DNA of 64,000 nt from Candidatus Eiseniibacteriota bacterium (GTDB lineage Bacteria; Eisenbacteria; RBG-16-71-46; CAIMUX01): the NCBI GenBank assembly GCA_020633975.1, contig JACKCR010000002.1, positions 2,046,001 through 2,110,000 on the forward strand, in the 5' to 3' direction. Shown in pieces: positions 1 to 9,080 of this stretch. The notes beneath the pieces were generated by a model. It did no database searches. It was not told where the DNA came from and saw only the letters and a list, made by a program, of their open reading frames with translations. How positions within the stretch are numbered: the stretch's first letter is position 1; each line of letters starts with the position of its first letter. A program made the translations under genes and the position numbers.

Positions 1-1
1 G

Positions 2-235
2 TTCACTGTCCTCCACGGAACCAGAGAGCAGTTCGAAAGCGGTTCTACGTCGCATCGGCTCGAGACCGCCGCCTCGCAGTACGCCCGCGAACGCGCGAGT
101 GAAGACGGCTCCCCAATTGAGTTCGAGGAAGGTCTTCCATGGAAGCCGTCGGCGCGAATCCGGAGTCCTTCAACTTCCGGCGCGGCGACGTCAGTCGGGG
201 TCACGACCCAAAAGCAATTGGACGCACGACTCTAG
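2..235 (+). CDS. 3' end of an unidentified gene cut by the window edge
   Basis: The frame is open from base 2 to a TAG at 233-235, giving 77 residues that begin FTVLHGTREQFESG and contain EFEEGLPWKP before a Ser/Thr/Ala-rich end. No start codon lies inside the window, so this would be the C-terminus of a gene entering from the left. It abuts the convergent SnoaL-like gene, whose stop codon begins at the very next base. The composition looks protein-like, but I recognise no family. It could also be chance open frame in GC-rich DNA. Confidence 0.4.
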   Translation, partial: FTVLHGTREQFESGSTSHRLETAASQYARERASEDGSPIEFEEGLPWKPSARIRSPSTSGAATSVGVTTQKQLDARL

Positions 236-811
236 TCATCGTCCGTAGTGCTCCGCGAGGTAGTGCCGTCCGTAGCCCCAGCTTGGGATGATCTGTGGTG
301 ACCTCGGGAAGCCGTCTCGCTTCTCGCGCCACTCAAAGATCTCCCACATCGGCTCGCCCGCTCGAACTCGGTCCGGATTTTCACGGACAAAGAGCCACTG
401 TTCTCCATCGCCGCCCCCGGCCCAGACCTCCCCAGTATCGGGATCTACCCACCCGGCCTGAACGTGGGCCCACATGGATACCTTCATCACTCCGGAGGCG
501 AAGTCACCATCGGCAGAGTCGGGCTCTACTATCGATATGCCGGCGGTGTGAACGTCGATCGTATCGACACCCGCAATTCCGTGGAACTTCGCCAAGCACA
601 TGACCTCGTAGTCTCGGTCCCAGTCATGGGGCAAGTCGGAGTCCAAGTACCTCTCCGAGGCATCGGGGACGAACACGAAGTCCGCGGAGAACACGGACGT
701 GTACATTTCGGCATCGCCAACTGAGTAGCTCGACGCCCACTCATCCAGGAGCCGCTCGATCGTACGAGGTTCCGAAGTTTGATTCGACGAACGCCCTTGG
801 TAGACGGGCAT
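236..811 (-). CDS. SnoaL/NTF2-like domain protein
   Basis: A 191-residue soluble protein without signal peptide or membrane segment. The N-terminal part (about residues 15-55: TIERLLDEWASSYSVGDAEMY followed by an acidic/aromatic stretch) has the pattern of SnoaL-like or NTF2-like cone folds: a helix, then 'F..DFVFVPD'. These folds serve as small ligand-binding domains or isomerase-like enzymes. The middle contains beta-rich segments (VMKVSMWAHVQAGW, EQWLFVREN) typical of the family's sheet. No catalytic residues can be assigned. It is divergent from the PLP decarboxylase gene, with 92 bp between the starts. The function is unknown and the fold assignment is by pattern only. Confidence 0.7.
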   Translation of the reverse strand: MPVYQGRSSNQTSEPRTIERLLDEWASSYSVGDAEMYTSVFSADFVFVPDASERYLDSDLPHDWDRDYEVMCLAKFHGIAGVDTIDVHTAGISIVEPDSADGDFASGVMKVSMWAHVQAGWVDPDTGEVWAGGGDGEQWLFVRENPDRVRAGEPMWEIFEWREKRDGFPRSPQIIPSWGYGRHYLAEHYGR

Positions 812-903
812 CCCTCGCCTGATGCGGCCCAGCGTGGACGCCCACTCGACCGCGTGGGTTTCCCCTGGATCGCAGGCCGAGGAACTGGAAAGCTCCAGGG
901 ATC

Positions 904-2292
904 ATGACCCAACTCAACGTCCCCCTCGAACCGAACGAAGAGCAGCGTGCGCAGCTCCATGACGCTGTGATGGCTTTCGCCGAGCGCTTCGTCGCGGCTC
1001 GCGCGTCGGCTCCGGCGTCCTCCTCCACGGCCGATGACACACGACTCCGCCGTCTGCTCACCCCACCCGGGGAGAGAGCGCGCCCCCTCGACCGCGTGCT
1101 CGAGGACTTCGCCGATGCGCTCGACACCGGATTCGACACCACGTCGCCCGGGTTCCTCTCGTACATCCCGAGCGGCGGAATCTACACCTCGGCGCTGGCA
1201 GGCTTCCTCGGCGCGGTGACCAATCGATACACAGGCGGCAGCCATGCGAGCCCTGGGTGCGTTGCGATGGAGGAGAGCGTGATCCGGTGGATGACTTCGC
1301 TCTTCGGCCTGCCGGAGACCGCAGGGGGAGTCCTCCTCTCGGGCGGATCTATCGCAAACCTCACCGCGGTTGTCACCGCGCGTTCGCGCTTCGGCGAGGA
1401 CTTCCGCCGAGGAGTGATCTACGCTTCGACCGCCGCGCACCACTCGTTGAGCAAGTCGGCGAGGATCGCCGGGATCGCGGCCGACCGCGTGCGTCGGGTT
1501 CCCACGACTTCACAGCTCACGATCGACGTGGATGCGCTGCGCGCGGCGATCGCAGCCGACCGCGCCGCAGGGCTCAGGCCGATGATGATCGTCAGCAATG
1601 CCGGGACGACGGACACGGGCAGCATCGATCCGATCGCCGAGTGCGCCACCGTTGCGAAATCGCAGGGAGCATGGCATCACGTCGACGCGGCATACGGCGG
1701 CTTCTTCCAGTTGACTGTCCGCGGGCGCGAGCGGCTCGAGAGCATCTCTCTGGCCGACTCCATCACCATCGACGCACACAAGTCGCTCTTCCTTCCCTTC
1801 GGCATCGGCGGCTTGTTGGTGCGCGACCGGAGTACATTGGCCGAAGCCCACGAGGGCCGGGGCTCCTACATGCAGGACGTAGCCGCGGGCGAGCTCCCCC
1901 ACTACTTCTCCATGGGCCCCGAACTCACCCGGCCGAATCGCGGCCTCGCGGTATGGCTGCCCCTGCAAATCCATGGGATCGCACCCTTCCGCGAGGCTCT
2001 CGACCACATGCTCGACCTCGCTGAGTGGGCCGCGGAGCAGATCTCCGCCATGCCCGAGTTCGAGCTGGTCTGCGAGTGCGAGTTGTCGGTCGTCGCCTTC
2101 CGCGCCGTCGCAGGCGACGCCGAGTCCCGCCGGATCTTCGAGGCGGTGAATGCGACGCGCGAGCTGCACCTGTCGAGCACGACGGTGGACGGACACTTCG
2201 TCCTGCGGCTCGCCTTCCTCAGCCAACGCACGGACATGTGTGTGGCACGCCGGGCGGTCGAGCTGTTGGGGAGGATTTCAGCGTCTGCCTAG
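904..2292 (+). CDS. PLP-dependent group II amino-acid decarboxylase family protein
   Basis: A 462-residue cytoplasmic enzyme of the aromatic-L-amino-acid / glutamate decarboxylase family (fold type I PLP enzymes). Visible hallmarks are the N-terminal 'PGFLSYIPSGG' (substrate-side loop), the 'SGGSIANLTAV' phosphate-binding region, HVDAAYGG with Asp261 expected to pair with the PLP ring nitrogen, and DAHKSLF with Lys293 as the Schiff-base lysine. Length matches the family. Members decarboxylate L-aromatic amino acids, glutamate or aspartate, and some act as aldehyde synthases. Sequence alone does not give the substrate. It starts at ATG 904, with only a weak purine run upstream, and is followed after 62 bp by the kinase gene on the same strand. 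No dedicated pathway partner is adjacent. Confidence 0.9.
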   Translation: MTQLNVPLEPNEEQRAQLHDAVMAFAERFVAARASAPASSSTADDTRLRRLLTPPGERARPLDRVLEDFADALDTGFDTTSPGFLSYIPSGGIYTSALAGFLGAVTNRYTGGSHASPGCVAMEESVIRWMTSLFGLPETAGGVLLSGGSIANLTAVVTARSRFGEDFRRGVIYASTAAHHSLSKSARIAGIAADRVRRVPTTSQLTIDVDALRAAIAADRAAGLRPMMIVSNAGTTDTGSIDPIAECATVAKSQGAWHHVDAAYGGFFQLTVRGRERLESISLADSITIDAHKSLFLPFGIGGLLVRDRSTLAEAHEGRGSYMQDVAAGELPHYFSMGPELTRPNRGLAVWLPLQIHGIAPFREALDHMLDLAEWAAEQISAMPEFELVCECELSVVAFRAVAGDAESRRIFEAVNATRELHLSSTTVDGHFVLRLAFLSQRTDMCVARRAVELLGRISASA

Positions 2293-2340
2293 GGCCTACG
2301 CTTGTTGCCGCGGAAGCCGTCACCCCAAAGCGAGATGCGC

Positions 2341-2346
2341 TATAGT
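2341..2346 (+). promoter_or_regulatory. Putative -10 box (TATAGT) close to the kinase start
   Basis: TATAGT lies only 8 nt upstream of the ATG at 2355. No Shine-Dalgarno sequence separates them, and I see no good -35 hexamer at 17-18 nt. Transcription would begin at or next to the start codon, so the mRNA would be leaderless or nearly so. The same layout occurs at 30719-30731. Confidence 0.4.
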
Positions 2347-2354
2347 CGCCAATC

Positions 2355-4763
2355 ATGGCACTGCCCCCCGGCCATCGCATCGGAAGCTACGAGGTCCTCG
2401 GCCCCGCAGGCGCCGGAGGCATGGGCGAGGTGTATCGCGCTCGCGACTCCCGGCTGGAGCGGACGGTAGCGATCAAGGCCCTTCCTGCGGATCTCAAGGA
2501 CAACGCCGGACGCCGGGGCCGTTTCGAGCAGGAGGCCCGTCTCCTGGCTGCGCTCAACCATCCCAACATCGCCGGAATCCACGGAATCGAGGATGCCGCA
2601 GACGGAAGCAGCGGTCCCTACCTGATTCTGGAGTTCGTCGACGGCGAGACCCTGGCTGAGAGGCTCTCGCAGGGTCCGATTCCGGTGACGGAGACGATCC
2701 ACCTGGGGACGCAGATGGCCGCCGCCATCGAAGCCGCTCACGAAAAGGGGATCATCCACCGCGACATCAAGCCCGGAAACGTCATGATCAACCCCTCGGG
2801 CACGGTCAAAGTGCTCGACTTCGGCCTGGCCAAGGACGAACTCCCAACGTCGGGTTCGGATGCGGAGCTGACGAAGACGCATGCCCAGGCCTACCCCGCA
2901 ACGGCCGAGGGGATGGTCCTGGGAACGGCCGCCTACATGAGCCCGGAACAGGCACGGGGCTTCCCCACGGACAAGCGGGCGGACATCTGGGCGTTCGGTT
3001 GTGTCCTCATGGAGTGCCTCAGCGGCCGCCAGGTGTTCTCCGGAGAGACGCCGAGCGACGTGATCGCTCAGATCTTGGAGCGTGAGCCCGACTGGACACG
3101 GATTCCCTCCGGCACGCCGCCCCGACTTCAGGACGTGATCCGGCGCTGCCTCACCAAGGACGTGAATCTGCGTCCCCGCGATGTGGGAGACATCGGCCGC
3201 GAGCTGAAGTCCTTGGGTGCCGATGGAACAACGTCGCACCCAGTGAAAGCAGCCAGAAGCACTCCCTCCATCGCAGTTCTCTACTTCGAGAATCTGGCGA
3301 ACGACAAAGACAGCGAGTACTTCTGCGCGGGGATCACCGAGGACATTCTCACGGACCTCTCCAAGATCAAGAGCCTCCGCGTTGCCAGCAAGAATGCGGT
3401 CAGTCGTTACAGGGGTCAGGAAGTGGACCTGACTCGGATCGCCCGAGACTTGGGAGTGAGCGCGGTGCTCGAGGGGAGCGTCCGGCGGGCAGGCGACCGG
3501 ATCCGCATCACGACGCAGCTCATCAACACCGCCGACGGATTCCAGCTTTGGGGCGAGCGTTTCGACCGGACGCTGGAGGACGTGTTCGCGGTACAGGACG
3601 AGATCGCCTCCGCAATCGTGGACTCCCTGCGTGTCGCCATGTCTCCCAGCGACATCCAGGAGATGGCCCGTGACCGTCCGGAGAATGTGAAGGCCTACGA
3701 CCTCTATCTTCGCGGACGTGAGAAGTACTCCCTCTACGAACAAGACGCGATGAAAGATGCCCTGGCTTTGTTTCAGGAGGCAATCTCGCTCGAACCGGAA
3801 TACGCCCTGGCCTGGTCCGGAGTCGCCGACTGTTGTGGCCAGTTCCTGATTCACCGCTGGTCGGAGGATTCCGAAGCGATCGCCGCCCAGGGCATGAGTG
3901 CCGTTCGTCGAGCCGTGGCACTCGACCCGAAGCTCCCGGATGCCTTCAAGGCAGAGGCAAACATCCTGGTCGCCACAAACGCTCCGGACGAGGAGGTGGT
4001 TCAGGCTCTCACGAAGGCCCTGAGCGTCGATCCCAATTTCACACCGGCCCTGATCAATCTGGGCATCAATAGTTTCACTCGCGGAGACCTCGCCCGAACC
4101 GAACGGCTGGCGAGACGCGTGCTCGAACTCGACCCTCAGGAAGGGGTGGCCGTGTTGTGGCTCGTCGCCATCCTCTTCTGGACGCGCCGGTGGGAGGAAA
4201 CCCTCACCCTCATCCGGCAGGCTCGCGTTTGGGCGGCTGCGCACTTCAGCCTGACGATCCTCACCACCTTCGAGTTCCGGACGAGGCTGGAGCTAGGAGA
4301 TCCGGAGGAAGCCGACCGCGTGCTGGCGCGTGCGCTCGCCGATGAACGCGTCGACAGCGAGCATCTCTGGCCGCTTCGGGCCCAGCTCTGCGCCCGACAG
4401 AACCGAAACGAGGAGGCGCGCGAGATCCTGCAGGGAGCTTCCATCGCGCCCTCCAGGTACTTCCTCATGGCACCCGTCGTGGAAGCCGCGTTTCGCTTGG
4501 GCGAACCAGATCTGGCCACGACCGCGATTCAGTACTCGCGGACGATCAACCGGATACAACCGATGGTCTTTCGGCTCGAGAGCCCCTGTCATCCCCTGCT
4601 CGACCGCGAAGAGTTCGGCCCCCGAGTGTGCCCATGGACACTGACCTGGCCTCTTCAGGCTCCGATGATCGATGAGGACCGATTCCAACTGTTCCGTGAA
4701 GTGAAGGTCGAGTCCGGACGTCCCGGAGGATCGGAGCTTCGTGGGAACCCGACTCAGGTCTAG
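2355..4763 (+). CDS. Ser/Thr protein kinase with FlgO/TolB-like and TPR domains
   Basis: An 802-residue protein. The N-terminal Hanks-type kinase (about 1-290) has the glycine loop [13 protein letters not shown], Lys41 in VAIK, the catalytic HRDIKPGN with Asp137, DFG with Asp155, and an APE-like 'SPEQARG', so it should be active. Residues about 303-425 ([11 protein letters not shown], then [12 protein letters not shown] and LEGSVRR) match the FlgO/TolB-N-like domain found between kinase or adenylate-cyclase domains and TPRs. The remainder is TPR-like helical repeats for partner binding. No transmembrane helix is evident between kinase and sensor, unlike PknB-type receptors, so it is probably cytoplasmic. 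The C-terminus (ELRGNPTQV) is immediately followed, in the same frame, by a relic of an unrelated peptidase. The true C-terminus may therefore have been altered by a deletion. Confidence 0.92.
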   Translation: MALPPGHRIGSYEVLGPAGAGGMGEVYRARDSRLERTVAIKALPADLKDNAGRRGRFEQEARLLAALNHPNIAGIHGIEDAADGSSGPYLILEFVDGETLAERLSQGPIPVTETIHLGTQMAAAIEAAHEKGIIHRDIKPGNVMINPSGTVKVLDFGLAKDELPTSGSDAELTKTHAQAYPATAEGMVLGTAAYMSPEQARGFPTDKRADIWAFGCVLMECLSGRQVFSGETPSDVIAQILEREPDWTRIPSGTPPRLQDVIRRCLTKDVNLRPRDVGDIGRELKSLGADGTTSHPVKAARSTPSIAVLYFENLANDKDSEYFCAGITEDILTDLSKIKSLRVASKNAVSRYRGQEVDLTRIARDLGVSAVLEGSVRRAGDRIRITTQLINTADGFQLWGERFDRTLEDVFAVQDEIASAIVDSLRVAMSPSDIQEMARDRPENVKAYDLYLRGREKYSLYEQDAMKDALALFQEAISLEPEYALAWSGVADCCGQFLIHRWSEDSEAIAAQGMSAVRRAVALDPKLPDAFKAEANILVATNAPDEEVVQALTKALSVDPNFTPALINLGINSFTRGDLARTERLARRVLELDPQEGVAVLWLVAILFWTRRWEETLTLIRQARVWAAAHFSLTILTTFEFRTRLELGDPEEADRVLARALADERVDSEHLWPLRAQLCARQNRNEEAREILQGASIAPSRYFLMAPVVEAAFRLGEPDLATTAIQYSRTINRIQPMVFRLESPCHPLLDREEFGPRVCPWTLTWPLQAPMIDEDRFQLFREVKVESGRPGGSELRGNPTQV

Positions 4764-5126
4764 GGCCGTGTACTACCTCTTGATCCCTTCGAGTTCACGA
4801 CCCTCGAGTATCCCGAACTCGGCAACCCAGCCGAGGAACGCTACTACCGCGCGATCCGCTCCCACGCCCCATACGAGAACGTCGGCCCACGCGACTACCC
4901 AGACCTTCTCGCCATCGGCGGCCTTCACGATGCACGCGTCGCGTTCTGGGAGCCGGCGAAGTGGGTCGCGCGACTGCGGGAGAGACGACTGGACCCGGAT
5001 GGACTCACCCTTCTGAGGATGAACCTCGACTCCGGTCACGGAGGAGCGAGCAGTCGGTCGGACGCGCTGCTGGAAGCAGCAGAGTGGCAAGCGTTCGTCT
5101 TGGATCGGCTGGGAGTGGTCGAGTGA
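4764..5126 (+). pseudogene. C-terminal remnant of oligopeptidase B (S9A prolyl oligopeptidase family)
   Basis: Directly after the kinase TAG, in the same frame, about 120 codons read VLPLDPFEF...YPELGNPAEERYY...SHAPYENV...GGLHDARVAFWEPAKWVARLRE...MNLDSGHGGASSR, ending in TGA at 5124-5126. This is the conserved C-terminus of oligopeptidase B, including the catalytic Asp (GLHD) and His (SGHGG). The nucleophile Ser region and the roughly 550 residues before it are absent, and there is no in-frame start codon in a plausible place. I read it as a 3' gene fragment left by a deletion that joined it to the kinase gene. It cannot be an active peptidase. Confidence 0.85.
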
Positions 5127-5332
5127 CGACGGCCTCGGAGACGCCGCGCTCGCCGGGATCCCGCAACATCATCGTCACTGGGTCGTGGAGGCGTGTAGCT
5201 GACTTGCGGTACTGTACATAGAGGAAGGCGAATCCCGCGCAGAGGAAGGAGCCCCCAGATGCTCCCTCCGTGCCGGGGGGAGCGCCGTCGAGAAAGTGCC
5301 ACTCTTCGTGGCCTCGGTAGGAGAACAGAGCG

Positions 5333-5596
5333 TTGGATATCGTGGAGAAGGTGCTGGACTGGTACTCCACACAGTGCTTCATCGCGGCAATCGGCGTCGC
5401 GCTCTGGTCATTCTGCGTGTTCAACGACCTGGGATGGCGGTCTGCCTTGCGGGTCGAGCAACTTTCACGCTTCGGCTCGGTCGACCGCCCCTCCGCGGAC
5501 GAGTTCAGACGCGCCCTGCTCAGACAGAAGAGGCAGCTCTGGGCTCTCGCTCTCTTTGTCGTGGGAGTCGCGCTCAGAGTCTTGGGAAGTTGGTAG
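5333..5596 (+). CDS. Small putative membrane protein, unknown function
   Basis: An 87-residue frame starting at TTG 5333, preceded by AGGAG (5319-5323) at 9 nt. Two hydrophobic segments, CFIAAIGVALWSFCVF near residues 15-30 and LWALALFVVGVAL near 69-82, are separated by a charged stretch (EFRRALLRQKRQ). This is consistent with a two-helix inner-membrane protein. It lies between the oligopeptidase relic and the FkbM gene. No family is recognised. The Shine-Dalgarno and hydrophobic pattern support a real gene, but small size and a TTG start keep confidence moderate. Confidence 0.5.
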   Translation: MDIVEKVLDWYSTQCFIAAIGVALWSFCVFNDLGWRSALRVEQLSRFGSVDRPSADEFRRALLRQKRQLWALALFVVGVALRVLGSW

Positions 5597-5686
5597 CTGC
5601 CGTGTGACGTGGCCTTGGGGAATCGAGGATCCCCCCCATGGCAAAAGACAACGCACGCCACTATTCTCACCTCGAACGGGCCAAGG

Positions 5687-6649
5687 ATGGTGGAGATCAT
5701 GTCGCTCAAGGACAGGCTGAAGGAAACGCCGTTCGCTGAAGCCGCCAGGTTTCCGCAACGAGTCCGGGCTGCGGTGGCGAGCGCGTCCAAGTATGGGCGC
5801 ACTCCAGAGGACCAACGGAAGCTGTTTCGGTTTCTCCTCGCGTCGCCGAGTTCGCAGCGGGCCAGGACCAGACAGCACGAGTTCCGTTTCGGGGACATGC
5901 GATTCTTCATCGGCAGACCGGAGTGGCACGGCGTGCGGGAGGTTCTCCTGGATCGGGAGTACTCGTTCGTGGCTGGCGTTCTCGAGGGAAAGAAGCGACC
6001 CGTCGTCATCGACCTCGGGGCAAACGCTGGAGCGTTCCCGATCTTCGTCTTCTCGATGTTTCCACACGCGGTGATCTCTTCTTTCGAGCCCAGCGGAAGA
6101 GCGTACAGCCTCCTCGAGAGGAATCGGAATCAGAACCCGGGATTCGACTGGACGACCACGCAGGCTGCGGTCTGGAAAGAAGCCGGGCAGATCGGCTTCC
6201 AAAACTCCGAGTTCAGTACCGGAAGTAGGATTGCCGGCGACGGGATGGGCAACGAGATGGTCCCGGCCGTCACCCTGAGGTCAATTCTGGGCGATGTCTC
6301 GTCTGCGCCTGTCGACCTTCTCAAGATGGACATCGAGGGCGCGGAAGAGGACGTACTCGTAGGAAACGAGTCCCTTCTCTCGGAGAGGGTCCGATCCATG
6401 GTGGTCGAGATCCACCCGGGTAGATGCAGTATCGAGAACGTCATCGCCTCGCTCCGCGAGTCACACGAGCATCTCTACTTCTTGTTCGGTAGAGAGTCCG
6501 CGTGGCAGGTGGTTCTCTCCTCGAGCGAACCGCTCCCCTTCCTCGACTACCGAGACGAGTACATGCATCATCCTCCTGAAACTCTGATGGCGGCTCAGGA
6601 CTCGAGCCCATCCCCACAAGGGAACGAGCCAGCGCTTCGGATGGCGTAG
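5687..6649 (+). CDS. FkbM family SAM-dependent methyltransferase
   Basis: About 320 residues. The Rossmann methyltransferase motif I is VIDLGANAGAFPIF, followed by ISSFEPSGRAYSLLERN (motif II acid in FEP). The FkbM signature is 'DLLKMDIEGAEEDVLVGN', followed by VVEIHPG. FkbM proteins O-methylate sugars, polyketides or lipids; the substrate cannot be inferred. An upstream extension in the same frame (from 5609) is possible, but its residues look non-homologous. I chose ATG 5687; ATG 5699 (MSLKDRLKE), 4 nt after GGAG, is an equally good start. An inverted repeat GTAGCTG/CAGCTAC (6646-6661) overlaps the stop codon and may help termination. Confidence 0.85.
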   Translation: MVEIMSLKDRLKETPFAEAARFPQRVRAAVASASKYGRTPEDQRKLFRFLLASPSSQRARTRQHEFRFGDMRFFIGRPEWHGVREVLLDREYSFVAGVLEGKKRPVVIDLGANAGAFPIFVFSMFPHAVISSFEPSGRAYSLLERNRNQNPGFDWTTTQAAVWKEAGQIGFQNSEFSTGSRIAGDGMGNEMVPAVTLRSILGDVSSAPVDLLKMDIEGAEEDVLVGNESLLSERVRSMVVEIHPGRCSIENVIASLRESHEHLYFLFGRESAWQVVLSSSEPLPFLDYRDEYMHHPPETLMAAQDSSPSPQGNEPALRMA

Positions 6650-6758
6650 CTGCACAGCTACTGCCGTTCCTTCACGGCCTGGAGAGTGTACACTCGTGAG
6701 GGTTCTCGTTCCGGGTGTGGAAGCGGCCCACCTATCGCGAGAGCCGAGGTGCGCCCTC

Positions 6759-7832
6759 ATGGCTTGGAAGCAGCTATTCGTCGACCAGCCCCACGGGCGG
6801 CCTGCGTTCCTCTGGCGTCTGCTCCTGGCGGTCCTGATCTCCAGCGTGCTGCTCGGAGCGTTCACCTACTCGGTGTCCTGGCTGAATCGATCAGTGATCT
6901 CGCCGAACGGATCGATGCCGGCACTCGTAGAGGCAGAGCTGTCCGCTGTCGTCGCGATCGGGGTCGTGCTCTCCGTCCTCTTGGTGGCTCGCTGGATCGA
7001 TCGACGGCGGCCCAGAGACGTCGGTCTCAGGATGGGCACCCTATTCTCCCTCGACCTCGGCGTCGGCGCCCTACTGGGTGCTGCGACGCAGCTTCTTCCC
7101 GCGGCATTCCTCCTCGCCATTGGGAACGCATCGATCCTCGACACCTGGATCAAGGCGAAGCCCGCGCCGGGGTTCGTGTTGCAGTTTCTACCCTGCCTGG
7201 TCGTCGCTCTCGGAGAGGCAGTCGCCCTTTCCATTTGGCTTCGCGGGTACCTGATGAAGAACTTCGCCGAAGCTCTCCATGGTATCGTGAGGTCCTCGAT
7301 CGCCAGCAGGCTCCCAGGTTTCACACGCAGTCCCTCGCTCGTGATGCTCCTGGCCGCGCTCGCTTGCGGTCCCGTCCTCGAGGTCTGGGTCCGCGACCTG
7401 GTCGGGGGGATCCCGGACTTCGGCTCCGGCATGCTCATCGGAACTCGTGCCTTCGTCCTCACTCTCTCTGTCGTGCTGACCCGCAGCCTCGCACTTTCGA
7501 TCGGCCTGGAGTTCGGTTCGTTCCTCGCGAGCGCCAACATCCTCGGTGCCCGCACTGGGCCGTTCGTCGGCGAAGACACGACGGTCCTGTCCGTGTACTA
7601 CGACCACCTCGGGGCGTTGACCTTGCACCCCTACGTCTCATGGGACGAGATCGTCTGGATCGGGGGCCAGGTCGTCACCCTCCTGCTCCTGCTCGTCTGG
7701 ATCCGACGAACCCATCGGGGCGCCTGGTTCGATCCGTCCTACCTCGAGGTGGAATCGGTCGGACAACACCATTCGCCGGAGTGGATCCTCGAGCAGTTCG
7801 GCGAAGAAGATGAGACGACGCCTCAACGATAG
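6759..7832 (+). CDS. CPBP-like integral membrane protein with degenerate active-site motifs
   Basis: A 357-residue, strongly hydrophobic protein with about eight membrane segments, starting at ATG 6759 behind GAGGT (6746-6750). The order 'RRPRDVGLR', then 'GEAVALSIWLRGYL', then 'SLALSIGLEFGSFL' mirrors CPBP/CAAX-protease-like (Abi) proteins, whose motifs are EExxxRG and a later FxxxH/HFxxN. Here the glutamate pair before the Arg-Gly is replaced and the expected His is Glu, so peptidase activity is doubtful. A GTG at 6696 would add 21 residues but sits next to a TACACT -10-like element, so I excluded it. A hairpin follows the stop. Confidence 0.7.
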   Translation: MAWKQLFVDQPHGRPAFLWRLLLAVLISSVLLGAFTYSVSWLNRSVISPNGSMPALVEAELSAVVAIGVVLSVLLVARWIDRRRPRDVGLRMGTLFSLDLGVGALLGAATQLLPAAFLLAIGNASILDTWIKAKPAPGFVLQFLPCLVVALGEAVALSIWLRGYLMKNFAEALHGIVRSSIASRLPGFTRSPSLVMLLAALACGPVLEVWVRDLVGGIPDFGSGMLIGTRAFVLTLSVVLTRSLALSIGLEFGSFLASANILGARTGPFVGEDTTVLSVYYDHLGALTLHPYVSWDEIVWIGGQVVTLLLLLVWIRRTHRGAWFDPSYLEVESVGQHHSPEWILEQFGEEDETTPQR

Positions 7833-7849
7833 GTAGGGCCCTGCCCTAC
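7833..7849. terminator. Hairpin after the CPBP-like gene
   Basis: GTAGGGC and GCCCTAC form a 7-bp stem around a 3-nt loop, beginning one base after the TAG stop. No U-run follows on the plus strand. It lies between convergent genes and may act as a weak bidirectional terminator. Confidence 0.4.
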
Positions 7850-7929
7850 TCGACGCTTCCGCGAGGGATACCGCCGGACGCGAACCACCGTGCTCGAGTC
7901 TGAACCGGCGCGTTCGCGGCCCCTACGGT

Positions 7930-8868
7930 CTACCTCGGAGTGTGGAGCAAGACCATCCGGATCTGCGAAACGACCGACTTCGCCAAGCTCTCCGCAATCG
8001 GATCATCTGGCGCCACGTAGTCGAGTTCGTCGTGGTACCGCAAGACCTCGTGGATGACGTTGGACTGCCGCATCGCACGGAACTCGTCTATCGACAACTC
8101 GAGCGGAGCGCAGAAGGCGTCGATGACGGCGTCTCTCCGTTTGGGCGTGACCTGGTCGAGAAGTCGATCGCAGCTGAACACGGGGTGACCGACGACGACA
8201 TCGGCCCAGTCGAAGAACACGGCGCGGATCGCGCCGCCGGGTTCCCAAGTGCCGGGTCCGTCGATGTGGATGTTGCAGCAGCCCGAGTCCTGGGCGACTA
8301 GGGTAGCGGGTTGCGCGAACGACTCGAGGAACTGATCGACGAGCACGGGGAGCAATGCCTCGAACTGCGTTCGCTCTTCCGGACTCAACCCGTTTAGCAC
8401 ATCGCTCTGAGCCAGGCTCTCGAGATCCGACGTCCACGTGCCGGTCCGTCGATCACGCACGCCGAGTGCTAGCCATTCGTCTGCATGGGCTCGTTCCCTC
8501 GCGCAGAGTTCTCCGAGTTGCTCCGCCGCGGCCGTCCACGCACGCAGTGGATGTTCCGGCGTCAGCTCCTCCCCCGCCAAAGACTCGAGGGCCACGGCTC
8601 CCGACCATGTGGCAACGACGCCAGGGAGTCGATCAGCCCAGCGGCTCGACAGGACCTTCAGCACGTGTTCCTCTCCGGGAGGGAGTCGGTAGGCATACTT
8701 CACCCAGAAAAGTCCGCGACTGGTTCCGACTCGATAGATCCGGGACCGTCCCCAGTCCTTCACCATCTCTGGAGGAGCGAGCACGTCGATGCCGAGCCTC
8801 TCGAGCTGACCCTGGATCTCGTTTGGGTCGATCGTCTCTCGCCATCGCGTGGCAGGGGTCGGGTGCAT
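7930..8868 (-). CDS. Aminoglycoside-phosphotransferase-fold kinase-like protein
   Basis: A 312-residue protein of the APH/choline-kinase fold. An N-lobe (SRIYRVGTSRGLFWVKYA, with the Lys of the VK pair as nucleotide-binding candidate) precedes a C-lobe. In the C-lobe the Brenner-type motif is 'AQDSGCCNIHI': the catalytic Asp and the Asn five residues later are kept, but the usual His is lost. The metal-binding Asp is in 'VFFDWADVVVGHPVFSCDRLL'. Start ATG 8868 is chosen because GGAGGA (8878-8883) sits 9 nt upstream; the open frame to 8970 lacks that support. Such proteins phosphorylate small molecules (aminoglycosides, homoserine, sugars). I would not call it a resistance gene. Confidence 0.75.
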   Translation of the reverse strand: MHPTPATRWRETIDPNEIQGQLERLGIDVLAPPEMVKDWGRSRIYRVGTSRGLFWVKYAYRLPPGEEHVLKVLSSRWADRLPGVVATWSGAVALESLAGEELTPEHPLRAWTAAAEQLGELCARERAHADEWLALGVRDRRTGTWTSDLESLAQSDVLNGLSPEERTQFEALLPVLVDQFLESFAQPATLVAQDSGCCNIHIDGPGTWEPGGAIRAVFFDWADVVVGHPVFSCDRLLDQVTPKRRDAVIDAFCAPLELSIDEFRAMRQSNVIHEVLRYHDELDYVAPDDPIAESLAKSVVSQIRMVLLHTPR

Positions 8869-9080
8869 CGAACTCTGTCCTCCGTGGCATTGCTTGTGTC
8901 GCAGCTGAGCAGCGCCCAGCAAACATAACAGGCCCAGCCGCATCGAGGGGCCGAGCCTAGCTTCGAGCATCTCGGCACCGCCTTCCAGCCCGCGTCATAG
9001 GGGTGGCACCCTCGGGCGCCAGCTGCTTAAATCCTCAGCGCCCGAACAGTTCGACCTTCCTTTGGGAGAGGAGCTTCGAT

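Noticed and set aside
5036-5332. Minus-strand open frame with protein-like text (EEWHFLDGAPPGTEG, GGSFLCAGFAFLYVQYRK)
   Set aside because: Part of it overlaps the oligopeptidase relic, no start with a ribosome site is seen, and no family is recognised. It may be another relic, but support is too weak to annotate.
7930-8868. Calling the APH-fold protein an aminoglycoside resistance gene
   Set aside because: The Brenner His is missing and the fold covers many small-molecule kinases; nothing points to resistance.
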